Assembly (NCBI GenBank): GCA_937890825.1
Contig: CALADS010000016.1
Span: forward strand, 1-50,060
Direction: 5' to 3'
Source of the DNA: an uncultured Bacteroides sp.
GTDB lineage: Bacteria; Bacteroidota; Bacteroidia; Bacteroidales; Bacteroidaceae
DNA length: 50,060 nucleotides
Position 1 is the stretch's first letter. Each line of letters opens with the position of its first letter. The translations under genes and the position numbers were made by a program. This document shows positions 17,815 through 26,571 of this stretch, piece after piece. The notes beneath the pieces were generated by a model. It saw only the letters and a list, made by a program, of their open reading frames with translations, was not told where the DNA came from and did not search any database.

Positions 17815-18655
17815 AGAAGAAGAATTGATCGATAGGTTGATAGACTTATCGTTTGCTGAAGACATTGGTGATGGAGACCACACCACATTGTCGTGTATCC
17901 CTGCTACTGCTATGGGAAAGTCAAAGTTACTCATTAAAGAGGCTGGCATTTTGGCAGGTATAGAAATAGCCAAAGAAGTATTTCATCGGTTCGATCCGGA
18001 AATGAAGGTGGAAGTTTTTATACAAGATGGAACTGAAGTAAAACCTGGTGATGTGGCCATGGTAGTAGAAGGTAAAGTGCAGTCGTTGTTGCAGACTGAG
18101 CGCTTGATGCTGAATATTATGCAGCGTATGAGTGGTATTGCTACGATGACACATAAGTATGCTGAGCGTTTGAAAGGTACTCACACACGTGTACTCGATA
18201 CGCGTAAGACCACTCCTGGTATGCGTATATTAGAAAAAATGGCGGTGAAAATCGGCGGTGGTGTAAATCATCGTATAGGCTTGTTTGATATGATTCTGCT
18301 GAAGGATAATCATGTAGACTTTGCAGGAGGCATTGACAAGGCGATTACACGTGCCAAAGAGTACTGCAAAGAAAAAGGTAAAGATCTTAAAATTGAAATT
18401 GAAGTCCGAAATTTCGATGAATTGCAGCAAGTACTTGATTTGGGAGGTGTAGATAGAATTATGTTTGATAACTTCACGCCAGAGATGACTAAGAAAGCGG
18501 TAGATATGGTAGCTGGACGTTATGAGACAGAATCTTCTGGTGGAATTACTTTTGAAACATTGCGTGATTATGCGGAGTGTGGCGTGGATTTTATCTCTGT
18601 AGGAGCGCTGACACATTCAGTGAAGGGACTGGATATGAGTTTTAAGGCATGCTGA
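17798..18655 (+). CDS. nadC: Nicotinate-nucleotide pyrophosphorylase (carboxylating)
   Basis: This 285-aa enzyme converts quinolinate and PRPP to nicotinate mononucleotide in de novo NAD synthesis. Motifs include AEDIGDGDHTT (about 15-25), LQTERLMLNIMQRMSGIAT, HTRVLDTRKTTPGMR, KIGGGVNHRIGLFDMILLKDNH and DRIMFDNFTPEM, which supply the substrate-binding Arg, His and Lys residues. The first ATG overlaps the upstream gene by 17 nt. A second ATG three codons later (17807) is equally likely. Confidence 0.97.
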   Translation: MHQMNKEEELIDRLIDLSFAEDIGDGDHTTLSCIPATAMGKSKLLIKEAGILAGIEIAKEVFHRFDPEMKVEVFIQDGTEVKPGDVAMVVEGKVQSLLQTERLMLNIMQRMSGIATMTHKYAERLKGTHTRVLDTRKTTPGMRILEKMAVKIGGGVNHRIGLFDMILLKDNHVDFAGGIDKAITRAKEYCKEKGKDLKIEIEVRNFDELQQVLDLGGVDRIMFDNFTPEMTKKAVDMVAGRYETESSGGITFETLRDYAECGVDFISVGALTHSVKGLDMSFKAC

Positions 18656-18685
18656 GAATATAGTCTATAGACTATTATATGCGAT

Positions 18686-18720
18686 AAAAGGTGCATCAAG
18701 TATCGTGATGCACCTTTTTT
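18686..18720 (+). terminator. Intrinsic terminator after nadC
   Basis: A 13-bp perfect stem (AAAAGGTGCATCA with TGATGCACCTTTT) and 7-nt loop are followed by a T6 run. It lies 30 nt after the nadC stop. Confidence 0.93.
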
Positions 18721-18834
18721 ATAAAGGAACAATTCATATTTAACAGTTTTTTAATCCTGTAGTTTGCAGCATTTCGAAAGCAGTTACGTCTATAAAACAA
18801 AATAACATTGCGTTCATACAAATAGACACTGGCA

Positions 18835-19383
18835 TTGGAAAATGAGATAGAGTTGGTTGAGGGGTGTCGGGCTGGAAAAGATTTCGCCCGAAAAGCATTG
18901 TATACACATTATGCTGGGCAGATGTTAGCCGTGTGCTATCGTTATACGGGTGATATAGATACGGCTCATGATGTGCTCCATGATGGCTTTATTAAAATAT
19001 TTACTCATTTTACTTTCCGTGGAGATTGTCCGTTAGGGGTATGGGTGCATCGAGTTATGGTGACACAAGCTATAGATTATCTTCGTAAGCAGCAACGTAT
19101 TCAGCACAGACTGATTCTTGAGGATGACTGGCCCGATGTTACGGATGAAGATAGTGTAATAGAAGAGGATGCTGAACTCTCTGAAGAAGTCTTGATGCGT
19201 TTTGTAGCAGAACTTCCTTTGGGGTGTAGGACTGTATTTAATTTATATGTGTTTGAAGGAAAAACGCATAAGGAGATAGCTGAAATCTTGCATATTAAAG
19301 AACACTCCTCCACTTCACAGTTGCACCGTGCAAAAAAAATATTGGCTAGAAGAATTAGAGAATATATGAAATATGAAGAATAA
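18835..19383 (+). CDS. ECF-type RNA polymerase sigma factor
   Basis: This 182-aa protein has sigma region 2 (YAGQMLAVCYRYTGDIDTAHDVLHDGFIKIFTHF, about 23-57, and WVHRVMVTQAIDYLRKQQR). Region 4 is a helix-turn-helix (LPLGCRTVFNLYVFEGKTHKEIAEILHIKEHSSTSQLHRAKKIL). No ATG is present where the family's N-terminus begins, so a TTG start at 18835 is chosen. The stop overlaps the next gene by 11 nt, indicating coupling with its membrane partner, a likely regulator. No consensus -7 element is evident just upstream, so it may be autoregulated. Confidence 0.9.
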   Translation: MENEIELVEGCRAGKDFARKALYTHYAGQMLAVCYRYTGDIDTAHDVLHDGFIKIFTHFTFRGDCPLGVWVHRVMVTQAIDYLRKQQRIQHRLILEDDWPDVTDEDSVIEEDAELSEEVLMRFVAELPLGCRTVFNLYVFEGKTHKEIAEILHIKEHSSTSQLHRAKKILARRIREYMKYEE

Positions 19384-20428
19384 TGTTGATATATCAGAAT
19401 TATTTCGTACTCGTTTGTGTAATACTCAGATGGAGGTGCGTGAAGGTTTTTGGGAGCAACTTCAGACAGATTTGCCTAAGTCACAGTTGGGTATGGCATC
19501 AGATAAAAAGCGTATCAGATTGGGGCTTTATAAAATCTCTGTTGCAGCTTCGGTGCTGTTGCTTTTAGGGTTAAGTTCTGTAACCGCTTGGTATTTCTCT
19601 CAGAAAGAAGAAATCAAACAGGCTTTTACGCAGATACAAAATTATAATCCTCGGCAGATATTATCTTTAGAAGGAAACCTTCCTGCTGGAGATGAAAAGA
19701 CGAATGCAAGTCAATTAATTCAGGCATTTGTTAACGATTCTTCTGTAGTTTCTGAGAACTTTGATAATCAACTAACAGTCCGTTTTACTTTTACTATGAA
19801 TAATCACGTGTATAATTCTGATAATCATAGAAGAAGATGTTTAATTACTACAGGTGCTGCGGAAACTGATAACCAATTGTTTCCGGATAGCGCAGTTGAA
19901 TCGGGAGGTGTTTCAACTTTTACTTCTTCAGGCAATGCGGATATTGATGAAAGAGATGATAAGAAGTGGGCATTGAAAGCTAGTATTGGTTCTGCTATGC
20001 CTAAAGGACGCTATTGTGCTCCTATAATGGTAGGAGTATCTGTGGAGCGTCATTTGACAGAGATGGTATCTTTAGAAGCTGGGTTACAATATCAAAGTCT
20101 ATTGGCTCAAGGTACGCAGGAATCATGGAATCTATTAGCTATTCCCATGAAAATTAATGTAATATTATTTCAAAAAAACAAATGGATGTGCTATGCATCG
20201 GCAGGTGGATCTATGGAGAAAGTTCTAGCTAAGTCCTTTGATGAAGATCCTCTTCGTCTGTCGGTTTTAGCCGGTTTGGGGGTGTCCTATAAAATAAATG
20301 ACCGTTTTGCTGTCTTTGCAGAGCCGATGTTTTCACATCATTTTCATACGGATACTCATATAAGAAATTTGCGTACGGAACGGGCAACTAATATGAATTT
20401 ATTGTGTGGCGTACGAATGATATTTTAA
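19373..20428 (+). CDS. Single-pass membrane protein with beta-barrel-like C-terminus (putative anti-sigma)
   Basis: This 351-aa protein starts with a cytoplasmic stretch of about 45 residues (SELFRTRLCNTQMEVREGFWEQLQTDL). One transmembrane helix follows (ISVAASVLLLLGLSSVTAWYF, about 52-72), then a long low-complexity periplasmic region. The C-terminus is beta-rich (VSVERHLTEMVSLEAGLQYQ, LAIPMKINVILF, WMCYASAGGSMEKV, VSYKINDRFAVFAEPMFSHHF) and resembles small outer-membrane porin domains. Overlap with the sigma gene suggests an anti-sigma role. No zinc anti-sigma motif (HxxxCxxC) is present. The combination of inner-membrane anchor and barrel-like domain recurs in Bacteroides ECF loci as I recall it. 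Function is inferred. Confidence 0.65.
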   Translation: MKNNVDISELFRTRLCNTQMEVREGFWEQLQTDLPKSQLGMASDKKRIRLGLYKISVAASVLLLLGLSSVTAWYFSQKEEIKQAFTQIQNYNPRQILSLEGNLPAGDEKTNASQLIQAFVNDSSVVSENFDNQLTVRFTFTMNNHVYNSDNHRRRCLITTGAAETDNQLFPDSAVESGGVSTFTSSGNADIDERDDKKWALKASIGSAMPKGRYCAPIMVGVSVERHLTEMVSLEAGLQYQSLLAQGTQESWNLLAIPMKINVILFQKNKWMCYASAGGSMEKVLAKSFDEDPLRLSVLAGLGVSYKINDRFAVFAEPMFSHHFHTDTHIRNLRTERATNMNLLCGVRMIF

Positions 20429-20447
20429 TATAAGAAAGGAATTTGAG

Positions 20448-20996
20448 ATGAATCTATTGAAGAATTACATATGGAGATATATACAGTTGGGGGTAATGAT
20501 ATTGTTCGTTGGTTGTTTGATGTCTTGTGGCGAAGAGGTTTTGGATTTTAACGACCCAGATGTAGAAGTATTTGTGAAACAACTGAAAGCAGGAATTTTG
20601 GTGGTACATCCAACGAACGGAATTTCTAAAGTTCCTCGATTTGTTCAAGAAGATATCGAGGAACTGCTACGGTATGCAGAAGACATGACTGTAGTACCTT
20701 CTTTCCCTTTGGCTCCTGTCTCTTATTCGGCAGGGGGTAAACTCCGTTTAGGAGAGTGTATCTTATGGACAGTAGAAACCATACGTTTGGGGCATAATGC
20801 CTCTATGGGATGTAAGATGGTGCATACAAATGCAGAAAACTATGAAGGAATTTATTTTCTGACTGATGAAGAAGTATTGGATGCTGTTGCCAGATACCGT
20901 CGGTGGTGGGAGTCGAGAAAGCTTCCTAAAACCATGTGGACGATAGATCCCTGTTATGATGAACCGCTTTGCGGTAGTGGATATATGTGGTGGTAA
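20448..20996 (+). CDS. Putative lipoprotein, DUF4943-like
   Basis: This 182-aa protein carries a lipoprotein signal (LGVMILFVGCLMSCGEE, lipobox Cys at about 28). A soluble domain follows, with VFVKQLKAGILVV, VPRFVQEDIEELLRYAEDMTVVPSFPLAPVSY and YRRWWE. I think it belongs to the Bacteroides DUF4943 family but could not check. It is third in the ECF operon, 19 nt after the membrane protein, and likely sits in the envelope. Function is unknown. Confidence 0.65.
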   Translation: MNLLKNYIWRYIQLGVMILFVGCLMSCGEEVLDFNDPDVEVFVKQLKAGILVVHPTNGISKVPRFVQEDIEELLRYAEDMTVVPSFPLAPVSYSAGGKLRLGECILWTVETIRLGHNASMGCKMVHTNAENYEGIYFLTDEEVLDAVARYRRWWESRKLPKTMWTIDPCYDEPLCGSGYMWW

Positions 20997-21025
20997 TTGT
21001 ATAAATTGTTATCATTTAGATATTT

Positions 21026-21682
21026 ATGAAATTCTTATGGGCATTGTTTGGACTGCTGTTTACGGTAGTCCCTCCTTCGTATGCTCAAGATTGGACGCTT
21101 CAAGATTCGCTGACTCTTAATCGGTTGTTGCAGAAAGAAGGAAAAATAGAATTAAATCCAGAGGCTTTAAGAGAATTGGGGGTAGATGCTTTTTTAGACA
21201 ATCCTGTTTCTACTCATGAAAAGTCCTGGTTAGGATTCAGGGCAGATTTACCTGCTTTGCCTGAACAAGTGAAAAAGGATGTAGTGCTTACATTGCATCC
21301 CTATACTCCGAATACTCCTTATAACTGGGATCCGGTTTTGCAAAAGAAAATCAAAATTGATAAAAACACTTGGAAGGGGGCATTTTACGACTTAAAATCT
21401 CGCATATATCCTTCGGATTGGGCAAAGCATCCGTTGGATGCTGGATGTCGTAATTCTTTAGAGAAAATAGAGGCTACAGGGATGAGATATGTGATAATGG
21501 AACGTGTCAACAACACAGCCGTGGGTGGATGGAAATCTGTAGGAAGTGGCACGGCCATTCAAGGGCTGGATTTGATGGCGCCTTTTACAAAAGAATTTTG
21601 GAATTTTAAGGGGAGAAAGCGTAAAAAGCGTACCTTAGAGGTATTACGGACTTATTCACTTCATGCAGTTGAATCGGAGTAG
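21026..21682 (+). CDS. Secreted protein, DUF4858-like
   Basis: This 218-aa protein has a cleavable signal peptide (FLWALFGLLFTVVPPSYAQ, about 3-21). The mature part is basic near the end (FKGRKRKKRTLEVLRTYSLH) and contains LPEQVKKDVVLTLHPYTPNTPYNWDPVLQ. I recognise it only as a conserved Bacteroides protein, perhaps DUF4858. It is last in the ECF sigma operon, 29 nt after the lipoprotein gene, so it is a probable envelope component under that sigma factor. Function is unknown. Confidence 0.6.
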   Translation: MKFLWALFGLLFTVVPPSYAQDWTLQDSLTLNRLLQKEGKIELNPEALRELGVDAFLDNPVSTHEKSWLGFRADLPALPEQVKKDVVLTLHPYTPNTPYNWDPVLQKKIKIDKNTWKGAFYDLKSRIYPSDWAKHPLDAGCRNSLEKIEATGMRYVIMERVNNTAVGGWKSVGSGTAIQGLDLMAPFTKEFWNFKGRKRKKRTLEVLRTYSLHAVESE

Positions 21683-21726
21683 CACCATACATATATTGAG
21701 TATCGCAATAAGATTTTCTTGTATTC

Positions 21727-21759
21727 TTGAGAATTATAGCAGAAAAAGGCCTATTTTTG
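21727..21759 (+). promoter_or_regulatory. Promoter of the LTA-synthase-like gene
   Basis: CTTG (21727-21730) and TATTTTTG (21752-21759) are 21 nt apart, near the Bacteroidetes consensus. The ATG is at 21786. Confidence 0.6.
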
Positions 21760-21785
21760 CATAGAATCTATTTGAAAGCAGAACT

Positions 21786-23681
21786 ATGAGAGAAAGAATA
21801 ATCCTTTTTTTTAAAACATATTTATTGTTTGTTGTTATTTTCATCATTCAGAAGCCTTTATTTATGGCTTATTATCATGCACAATATGCAGAAGTATCTT
21901 GGACTGAATGGTTGAAGGTAGTGTGGCATGGTATGCCATTGGATTTATCTTTAGCGGGCTACTTGACTCTAATTCCAGGGTTGTTGCTGATGATTTCTGC
22001 ATGGGCACTGCCTAAAATATTGAAGCGTATTTGGGCTGGTTATTTTATTTTTGTATCTTGTCTGATATCGTTGATTTTTGTTGTCGATTTAGGATTATAT
22101 AGTTTTTGGGGATTTCGTTTGGATGCAACGCCGTTATTCTATTTTTTGTCCTCTCCTAAAGACGCCTTTGCCAGCGTAAGTATTGGCTTTGTATTAAGTG
22201 GCATATTGGCTTTTGTTCTGATGGTAGCGTTGCTTTACTGGTTGTTTCAAAAGATTCTTTTTTCTATAGGAGAATCCAGCCAGTTTAAATTACCTTATCA
22301 TTCTCTTTCGGTATCGGGAGCTTTGTTGTTGCTCACCGGTGTGCTGTTCATTCCTATTCGTGGTGGCTTTACGGTGTCTACTATGAACACCGGTAAAGTA
22401 TATTACAGTACGAATGTATTATTAAATCATGCAGCTACCAATCCGGCTTTTAACTTGATGGAGTCACTTTCTAAACAAAAAGATTTTGCCAGTCAATACC
22501 GATTTATGGAACCGGCTGAAGCAGATAAACTGATGACTTCTTTGATTGACCCTACTGTGGTTGCTGCCATGGAATGCAGACCCGACACTTTACCTCAACC
22601 GTCTATAAAACTGTTTAGGGAATCTCATCCTGATATATGTTTGGTGATATTGGAGGGTTTTTCATCAAAGTTAATGACAGCCTTGGGAGGTGCTCCTGAT
22701 ATCGCTGTACAGTTGGATAGTTTGTCGCACGAAGGAATATTGTTTACTAATTTTCATGCCAATAGCTTTCGTACGGACCGAGGTCTGGTAGCTATATTGA
22801 GTGGTTATCCGGCGCAGCCAACAACTAGTATCATGAAATATCCTTTGAAGACCTCCAAATTGCCGGCTATTTCACGTAGATTGCGCCAGGCTGGATATGG
22901 TACACATTATTACTATGGTGGCGATGCCGACTTTACCAATATGCGTTCCTATTTAATGGCTAGTGGTATGGAAGACATTGTATGCGACAAGGATTTTCCT
23001 ATAGGTGAAAGACTCAGTAAGTGGGGGGTACACGATCATTTAGTGTTCCGTCGTTTATTGGATGACTTGAAGAATGACTCCATGAATGTAGGTGCGCATA
23101 GAAAGCCGATGTATAGAGTTATACAAACATCCAGTAGCCACGAGCCATTCGAAGTACCTTATCGGCGTTTAGAAGATGATCGGATGAATGCTTTTGCCTA
23201 TACAGACAGTTGTGTGGGTGATTTTGTTCGTCAGTTTAAAGAGTTGCCTCAGTGGAAAAATACCGTTCTTATTTTTGTACCCGACCATTTGGGAGCTACG
23301 GTAGAGCCTTTAAGTCTTTATGCTCTGGACCGTTTCCAAATACCCATGCTGATGATTGGTGGAGCTGTGAATCAGCCTCGGAAGATAGATGTATACGGCT
23401 CACAGCAAGATTTGGCTGCCACACTGTTGGCTCAATTGGGTTTGCCCCATTATGAGTTTGTTTTCAGTAAGGATATGTTAGATTCAACTGCACCTCATTT
23501 TGCATTTTTTACAGTGCCTGATGCCTTTGGAATGGCCACTTCAGATAATCAGTTGATTTTTGATAATCAAGCGAGTCAGGTAGTACTAGACGAAGGGACT
23601 GAAAAGGGCAGGCATTTATCTGCGGGCAAGGCATATTTGCAGAAATTGTATGATGATTTGGCGGCAAGAGGTAGTAAGTAA
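21786..23681 (+). CDS. LTA synthase family phosphoglycerol transferase / sulfatase
   Basis: This 631-aa inner-membrane protein has about five N-terminal transmembrane helices (residues 8-195). A periplasmic alkaline-phosphatase/sulfatase domain follows (about 275-610). LVILEGFSSK supplies the first metal ligand, and Thr330 in SFRTDRG takes the place of the LtaS nucleophile. HYYYGGDADFTNM, DHLVFRRL, TSSSHEPFEVPY and VPDHLGAT are further metal-site segments. Members transfer phosphoglycerol or phosphoethanolamine to envelope glycans or lipids. The next gene, a PAP2 phosphatase, fits lipid headgroup metabolism. The substrate in Bacteroidetes is not established here. Confidence 0.9.
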   Translation: MRERIILFFKTYLLFVVIFIIQKPLFMAYYHAQYAEVSWTEWLKVVWHGMPLDLSLAGYLTLIPGLLLMISAWALPKILKRIWAGYFIFVSCLISLIFVVDLGLYSFWGFRLDATPLFYFLSSPKDAFASVSIGFVLSGILAFVLMVALLYWLFQKILFSIGESSQFKLPYHSLSVSGALLLLTGVLFIPIRGGFTVSTMNTGKVYYSTNVLLNHAATNPAFNLMESLSKQKDFASQYRFMEPAEADKLMTSLIDPTVVAAMECRPDTLPQPSIKLFRESHPDICLVILEGFSSKLMTALGGAPDIAVQLDSLSHEGILFTNFHANSFRTDRGLVAILSGYPAQPTTSIMKYPLKTSKLPAISRRLRQAGYGTHYYYGGDADFTNMRSYLMASGMEDIVCDKDFPIGERLSKWGVHDHLVFRRLLDDLKNDSMNVGAHRKPMYRVIQTSSSHEPFEVPYRRLEDDRMNAFAYTDSCVGDFVRQFKELPQWKNTVLIFVPDHLGATVEPLSLYALDRFQIPMLMIGGAVNQPRKIDVYGSQQDLAATLLAQLGLPHYEFVFSKDMLDSTAPHFAFFTVPDAFGMATSDNQLIFDNQASQVVLDEGTEKGRHLSAGKAYLQKLYDDLAARGSK

Positions 23682-23735
23682 GACTTTTGATAGATAGACG
23701 ATAGATAGTATTTTGTTTCAACTAGTAAATGTTAT

Positions 23736-24401
23736 ATGGATTTTCTCACTTTGATAGATGCCGATTTCTTATTAGTCATTAACGGATGGCGCTCCTTATG
23801 GGCAGATTATTTTATGTATGCTTTTAGCGGTAAAATCATATGGATACCTTTGTATGCAGCTATTTTGTATGTATTGTTCAGGAATATGCCTTGGAGGGTA
23901 GCTTTGCTGGGTGTGCTCACTATAACATTGATTATTCTTTTTGCGGATCAGACTTGTTCGTCTCTGATACGGCCATGGATAGGACGTATGCGTCCGGCCA
24001 ATTTAGAGAATCCGTTATCAGATTATATAGAAATAGTAAATGGCTATCGTGGGGGTAAGTATGGATTTCCATCCTGTCATGCTGCCAACACCTTTGGCCT
24101 GGCTTTTTATGTGTATTATATGTTTCGCCAGCGCTGGTTTACCTTATTTATGATGCTCTGGGCGCTTGTAACTTGTTATTCTCGCGCTTATTTGGGTGTA
24201 CATTATCCTGGCGATTTGGTGGCAGGAGCTTTGGTCGGTTACGTAGGAGCCTTTATCTGCTGTAGATTATTTGCTTTTCTTTCAGCCAAGTATCTGTGCT
24301 ACGTACGTCCTGCTTATACGGTAAATACTTGGGTTCCTCTCGTAGTGGGTAGCCTTACCATTTTGTGTATTTTTATCTACTCATTTTTGAGTGCTGCTTA
24401 A
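23736..24401 (+). CDS. PAP2 family membrane phosphatase
   Basis: This 221-aa protein has about six transmembrane helices and the three PAP2 motifs. Motif 1 is RPWIGRMRP with Arg instead of the usual Lys at its first position. Motif 2 is PSCHAAN with the catalytic His (PSGH in most members). Motif 3 is SRAYLGVHYPGD. It dephosphorylates a lipid phosphate or pyrophosphate at the membrane. It follows the LTA-synthase-like gene by 54 nt and probably acts in the same envelope-lipid pathway. Confidence 0.9.
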   Translation: MDFLTLIDADFLLVINGWRSLWADYFMYAFSGKIIWIPLYAAILYVLFRNMPWRVALLGVLTITLIILFADQTCSSLIRPWIGRMRPANLENPLSDYIEIVNGYRGGKYGFPSCHAANTFGLAFYVYYMFRQRWFTLFMMLWALVTCYSRAYLGVHYPGDLVAGALVGYVGAFICCRLFAFLSAKYLCYVRPAYTVNTWVPLVVGSLTILCIFIYSFLSAA

Positions 24402-24473
24402 TCATTAAACAACTTTGTGGTCTGTTTGTTATAAAGGATAGTTTTACTAATTCATTCATTAAACTATCAGAAG

Positions 24474-25484
24474 ATGATGACAAACGAACAAGAAGTCAAG
24501 TATCCTTGGAAGGCTTTGTTGAAGAAGCGTCGGGTTATCCACCATTTATTACTGATGATACCAGGGTGTGTAGCTTATTTATTATTACCGATTTTCTTCT
24601 CGGCCGATCCTTTATTATTATCCATCTTGTCGCGTACTTGCGCCATTTATGTCATTGTCGCCTTTCTGCTGATGGCGAACGGCGTCTTGTTGATGCTGCT
24701 TGATATTTATAATTTACGCGACAGTGGCAAAAGTAGACCCTTACGCGGTTTTGTGCAAGTATTGCAAGTATTGTTATTTTTAGTAGGTACCATTGTAGCG
24801 ATAGCTGTGCTTATTGATAAATCTCCGATGAAACTATTTGCAGGTTTGGGGGCATCTGCTGCTGTATTGATGTTGGTATTTAAGGATAGTATTTTGGGAT
24901 TTGTGTCGGGCATTCAGTTATCTGCCAATGATATGGTACGTATTGGTGATTGGATTGCTTTACCTAATGGAGTAGCCAACGGTATTGTGCAAGAGATTAC
25001 ACTGAATACCGTGAAGGTGCAGAATTGGGATAATACCATATCTATGATTCCTCCTTATTCCTTGGTAAACAGTCCGTTTCAGAATTGGAGAGGCATGCTT
25101 GAGGGGGGAGGTAGGAGAGTGGATAAAAAAATCTATTTGGATTTGGATACGTTGCATTTTTGTTCTTCCGAACAGCTGAAATCTATTTGCAGAGAAGTGC
25201 CTTTATTGGCAGATTATCAGCCGGCTGCTGGAGAAATTCCGACCAATGCTCAACTTTACCGGATTTACATAGAACGATATCTCCGCAGCCTTCCGGTAGT
25301 AAACCAAGATATGGATTTGATTATTAGCCAGAAAGAACCTACAGAATATGGTGTTCCTATCCAAGTGTATTTCTTTTCCAGAAATAAAGTCTGGAAGGAA
25401 TACGAACGCATCCAATCGGATATATTCGATCATTTGCTGGTTATGGTGCAGAAATTTGATTTAAAGTTGTATCAGTATCGTTAG
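24474..25484 (+). CDS. Small-conductance mechanosensitive ion channel (MscS family)
   Basis: This 336-aa protein has four predicted transmembrane helices. The last is the pore-lining helix (LFAGLGASAAVLMLVFKDSILGFVSGIQ, about 122-149). The MscS beta domain follows (LSANDMVRIGDWIALPNGVANGIVQEITLNTVKVQNWDNTISMIPPYSLV) and a C-terminal alpha/beta part. It gates on membrane tension to release solutes during hypo-osmotic shock. It is 72 nt after the PAP2 gene and may be the last gene of that unit. Confidence 0.93.
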   Translation: MMTNEQEVKYPWKALLKKRRVIHHLLLMIPGCVAYLLLPIFFSADPLLLSILSRTCAIYVIVAFLLMANGVLLMLLDIYNLRDSGKSRPLRGFVQVLQVLLFLVGTIVAIAVLIDKSPMKLFAGLGASAAVLMLVFKDSILGFVSGIQLSANDMVRIGDWIALPNGVANGIVQEITLNTVKVQNWDNTISMIPPYSLVNSPFQNWRGMLEGGGRRVDKKIYLDLDTLHFCSSEQLKSICREVPLLADYQPAAGEIPTNAQLYRIYIERYLRSLPVVNQDMDLIISQKEPTEYGVPIQVYFFSRNKVWKEYERIQSDIFDHLLVMVQKFDLKLYQYR

Positions 25485-25497
25485 CTTGGAGCGTTGC

Positions 25498-26559
25498 CTA
25501 ATATATCAGTCTGAAATTGACGTATACGGGTAGATGGTCACTAAATCCACCCAGGTACTTCATTCCCAGAAAAGTGCGGAAGGGCTGTACTCCTCCAAAT
25601 TTCTTATCACTGATTAATAGAAAAGGAGGCTGGTATATTTGTCCGCCAGCAAGAGGGGCATATAGTGCAGCTGTAGAATCTGTCAGTTGCGGAGATACGA
25701 TGATATGGTCTAATAATCCCCAGCTTCCCTGGTATTTATAGCTTCCAGTATTTTTTTGTTGGGAGACATGTGATAGCAGATGTTGCATAGTAGGATTTTG
25801 CCCAAGGATTACTTGTATAGAACGATTGTTTGGGTAATCATTGAAATCGCCCATGATGAGTATTTGCGGTTTTTGCCGTATGAGACAGAGGCTGTCTACA
25901 CACTTTCTTACGGTTGTGGCAGCTGCCAGTCTGTAGGCTTCAGAGGCTCGGGCTCCTCCTCTGCGTGATGGAAAGTGACAGACCATTACATCGAGCGTAT
26001 CAAGATTCAGTAGCCGTCCGCTCACGTGTAGTATGTCTCGGGTAGCATGGCTAAAACCGGCAGGTTTTGGCACAGATAAACTCTGCATGTAGATGGGTTG
26101 AAATAGTTTACGCTGATACAAAAGCCCCACGTCGATGCCCCGTGCATCGCTAGAGTGCGTGATAAGGTAGCGGTAATCCATATGGCGCAGTAAAGAATAC
26201 CGTGTCAAGGCATGTAGCACACTGTCGTTCTCTACCTCGCACAGTCCCACTAGTGCCGGTGGATTCCACTGACCGACCCCCAAGATAACTTTAGCCAGAT
26301 TATCTAATTTCTTGCGGTATTTTCTGTAAGTCCAGTGGCGCGGTGAGTGGGGGAGGAATTCCTCATCATTTTTCAGTGAGTCGTGCTGGCAGTCAAAAAG
26401 ATTTTCTACATTATAAGACATTACACAAAAAGGTATTGTGTCTTTCGGCTCTTGGGCTTGGGAGGCGAAAGAGCAGTATAGTGTAAAAAAGGCAGAGAGC
26501 AGCAAGCTCCACACGGATTTGCTGCTCTCTGTTGTATTAAGGTGCATGCCTGCATTCAT
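25498..26559 (-). CDS. Secreted endonuclease/exonuclease/phosphatase family protein
   Basis: This 353-aa protein has an N-terminal signal-like hydrophobic stretch (SVWSLLLSAFFTLYCSFASQAQ). The EEP fold follows: SYNVENLFD (Asn and Glu metal site), GLCEVEND, CHFPSRRGG, ILIMGDFNDYPN (catalytic Asp and Asn) and GGFSDHLPVYV (C-terminal Asp-His). Predicted substrates are nucleic acids or phospho-compounds outside the cytoplasm. A start at the second Met (residue 5) is also plausible. It is convergent with the MscS gene and 12 nt downstream of pepD. Confidence 0.88.
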   Translation of the reverse strand: MNAGMHLNTTESSKSVWSLLLSAFFTLYCSFASQAQEPKDTIPFCVMSYNVENLFDCQHDSLKNDEEFLPHSPRHWTYRKYRKKLDNLAKVILGVGQWNPPALVGLCEVENDSVLHALTRYSLLRHMDYRYLITHSSDARGIDVGLLYQRKLFQPIYMQSLSVPKPAGFSHATRDILHVSGRLLNLDTLDVMVCHFPSRRGGARASEAYRLAAATTVRKCVDSLCLIRQKPQILIMGDFNDYPNNRSIQVILGQNPTMQHLLSHVSQQKNTGSYKYQGSWGLLDHIIVSPQLTDSTAALYAPLAGGQIYQPPFLLISDKKFGGVQPFRTFLGMKYLGGFSDHLPVYVNFRLIY

Positions 26560-26571
26560 GGCTGATTGGGG

